From Clostridiales bacterium (GTDB taxonomy: Bacteria; Bacillota; Clostridia; Oscillospirales; Acutalibacteraceae): a stretch of 44,080 nt of DNA. The notes beneath the pieces were generated by a model. It was given only the letters and a program-made list of their open reading frames with translations. It was not told where the DNA came from and did no database searches. Made by a program: the position numbers and the translations under genes. The stretch's first letter is position 1, and every line of letters begins with the position of its first letter. The DNA lies in assembly GCA_012517675.1 (NCBI GenBank), contig JAAYUL010000005.1, positions 1 to 44,080 on the forward strand, read 5' to 3'. Shown piece by piece: positions 42,490 to 44,080 of this stretch.

Positions 42490-43020
42490 ATGAAAAACAG
42501 CAGCAATGGATTCAGTGAAACTTCTTCCTCTTCTGAAAACGTTCCGACTGAAAAATATCTGACCTTTTATCTTGAAAATCAGCTTTTTGCGTTTAAAAGC
42601 GCCAATGTGGTCGAAATCATACGCTTCCAGCCCATTACCTTTGTCCCAAAGCTCCCCGCTTTTATCAAGGGCGTCATTAATTTAAGGGGAAAAATCGTCA
42701 CGCTGATCGACCTGCGGCTCAAGCTGGGCAAACCCTCCGCGGAATACAGCGACCAGACCAGCATCATTGTTTCGGAATCGGGTCCGTTCACGGTCGGCTT
42801 CATTGTGGACAAGGTCAACGACGTGAGCGACATTTCCGAAAGCCAGGTCAGCGAATCCCCCAAGCTTGCGCGGGATTCCGGCAACCGCTGTGTCAGCGGG
42901 ATTGCGAACCTCGGCAGCCATGTCGCGCTTGTTCTTGACGTTCCGCAGCTGCTGGACGAAACCGGGTCCGGCATTGGCTCGGCTGAAGCGGCGCCGGAAA
43001 ACGGCGCGACGGAACCGTGA
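42490..43020 (+). CDS. cheW: CheW-like chemotaxis coupling protein
   Basis: 176 residues. A Ser-rich N-terminus (1-20) is followed by a CheW domain: EKYLTFYLENQLFAF, VVEIIRFQPITFVPKLPAFIKGVINLRGKIVTLIDLRLKLG and GFIVDKVNDVSDI. It links CheA to receptors. ATG at 42490 is used; the GTG three codons earlier is also open. Second CheW copy at 43758. Confidence 0.92.
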   Translation: MKNSSNGFSETSSSSENVPTEKYLTFYLENQLFAFKSANVVEIIRFQPITFVPKLPAFIKGVINLRGKIVTLIDLRLKLGKPSAEYSDQTSIIVSESGPFTVGFIVDKVNDVSDISESQVSESPKLARDSGNRCVSGIANLGSHVALVLDVPQLLDETGSGIGSAEAAPENGATEP

Positions 43021-43056
43021 CAACCTTTCATCAAAAGCCGCGCGGAGGGATGTTCC

Positions 43057-43701
43057 ATGCTCCCGGTATCTGAAAAATATCTGAATCGCACCTGCGAAAT
43101 AAAAACCCCGGAGGGCGCCGTGCTCGGCAGAGGCGTGCTGGAGGGTCTTGGAGAAAATTCGGTGCAGATAAAAAAGGCAAACGATTTTTTGCCGACCCTT
43201 GTCTGCAACACGAGGGTCGATCTGCATATTTTGTACCCCAGAGAGAACAAGACCCTGATCGGCAAGGTTTACCTTTCCACTCCCGAAATGATGCGGGTGA
43301 CCGAAGTTCAAAACCTGAGCGACTACGAGCGGCGCGATTTTTTCCGGCTGAATATGGAACTCTATGCGCGGGTATACCCCGTTCTGGAAGGAAATTCGGA
43401 TTTAAATTCCATTCAGCCGTTCCCGGTGAAATTGACCAACCTCAGCATAGGCGGATGCTTTATTGAAACCCGTAAAAAGATGGAAATCGGCGACCGTTTC
43501 ATGCTGCTGCTGCTTCTGGACGGGAACAAGGAGTCCTTTGTCTGCCAGGTGCAGCGAAAATCCAGGCGGGAAAACAATTTCAACGGTTACGGCTGTGCGT
43601 TTTTCGACAATTCAAGCCATCAAAACGACCTGCTCTGCCAATTTCTGTTTGAACAGCAGCGGGAAATCATCAGGCGCAGAAGGGAACAGGAGCAGACTTA
43701 G
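43057..43701 (+). CDS. PilZ-domain c-di-GMP effector (YcgR-like)
   Basis: 214 residues. N-terminal YcgR-like domain (about 1-90), then PilZ with R-x3-R in RRDFFR (about 96-101) and the second motif NLSIGG (consensus D/NxSxxG), so c-di-GMP binding is intact. Basic C-terminal tail RRRREQEQT. Between two cheW genes it probably acts as a flagellar brake. GGAGGG precedes the ATG. Confidence 0.9.
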   Translation: MLPVSEKYLNRTCEIKTPEGAVLGRGVLEGLGENSVQIKKANDFLPTLVCNTRVDLHILYPRENKTLIGKVYLSTPEMMRVTEVQNLSDYERRDFFRLNMELYARVYPVLEGNSDLNSIQPFPVKLTNLSIGGCFIETRKKMEIGDRFMLLLLLDGNKESFVCQVQRKSRRENNFNGYGCAFFDNSSHQNDLLCQFLFEQQREIIRRRREQEQT

Positions 43702-43757
43702 GCCTGCTGATTGTGAGAACCCGATGCCCGGATTGATATATTCAACGAGGTGACATT

Positions 43758-44080
43758 ATGCAAACAGCAACGAAAATCGACGCGTTGACCGCCCGGCCGG
43801 AAACCGACGAAATGGAGGGAAAATACCTGACCTTCTGGACGGACGGCCAGCTGTTCGGAATTCCGATTGCCGATGTGGTCCAGATCATCGGCATTCAGGA
43901 AATCACCCCTCTGCCGGAAGCCCCCGGCTATGTAAAGGGCGTGATCAACCTGCGGGGCAATATTATCCCCCTGATCGACGTGCGCGTGCGCTTTCACAAA
44001 CCCGAAGCGGAATACGGGGAGCACACCTGTATTATCGTCACAAAAATCGAAGACTCCTTTATCGGCTTTGTCGTGGATTC
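43758..44080 (+). CDS. CheW-like protein, cut by the window end
   Basis: The frame from ATG 43758 gives at least 107 residues and stays open at the window edge. KYLTFWTDGQLFGIPIADVVQIIG, LPEAPGYVKGVINLRGNIIPLIDVRVRF and CIIVTKIEDSFIGFVVD are CheW blocks. GAGGTGA lies six bases upstream. Second CheW copy, close in order to the first; its partners lie beyond the window. Confidence 0.93.
   Translation, partial: MQTATKIDALTARPETDEMEGKYLTFWTDGQLFGIPIADVVQIIGIQEITPLPEAPGYVKGVINLRGNIIPLIDVRVRFHKPEAEYGEHTCIIVTKIEDSFIGFVVD

Noticed and set aside
1..44080. CRISPR arrays, insertion sequences and transposases
   Set aside because: No regularly spaced repeats and no transposase or integrase domain seen anywhere in the window.

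Overview
The window reads as chromosomal DNA of an endospore-forming, motile, anaerobic Firmicute of the class Clostridia, most likely of the Ruminococcaceae/Oscillospiraceae type. The grounds are: consensus TTGACA/TATAAT promoters, strong AGGAGG ribosome binding sites, TTG starts, HydG and TM1266 of [FeFe]-hydrogenase maturation, a GerMN lipoprotein and a gamma-SASP-like protein (spores), a large chemotaxis block, and GC-rich coding sequence. The assignment is by gene content only.

Layout. Bases 1-1700 are AT-rich and accessory: the tail of an unknown gene, a zinc-ribbon membrane protein, an XRE repressor, two copies of one operator, and a promoter driving a structured RNA of unknown family. 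Next come five tRNA genes on the minus strand (Gly-Arg-His-Gln-Lys). From 2313 to 15191 a long run of minus-strand housekeeping genes reads, in transcription order, ruvC-ruvA-ruvB, glmM, an rRNA-methyltransferase-like gene, ecfA1-ecfA2-ecfT-truA-DUF5711, cvpA, pgsA and clpE. A two-domain PPK2-type polyphosphate:AMP phosphotransferase follows on the plus strand.

From 17086 to 21572 lies a YtrA-type GntR repressor with two ABC transporters and a two-TM membrane protein, one operon with an inverted repeat over its own -10 box. Then come a split ThrE-type threonine/serine exporter, a plus-strand carboxynorspermidine dehydrogenase/decarboxylase pair (alternative spermidine route), a GerMN lipoprotein, a flavodoxin-like protein, an AmmeMemoRadiSam operon headed by a 31-residue membrane peptide, a gamma-SASP-like repeat protein, an aspartate/glutamate racemase, and TM1266-hydG behind a 277-nt leader that looks like a transcriptional attenuator. 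After YifB and a Cys-rich DUF326 protein, the right end holds cheA-cheR-cheB (minus) and, divergently, a FliK-like protein, a stand-alone FlhB C-terminal domain protein, CheW, a PilZ protein and a second CheW cut by the window edge.

The most promising undescribed items are the TM1266-hydG leader (aptamer-like junction, antiterminator and terminator), the XRE/operator/structured-RNA locus at 688-1318, the 31-aa membrane peptide heading the AmmeMemoRadiSam operon, and the gamma-SASP-like protein.
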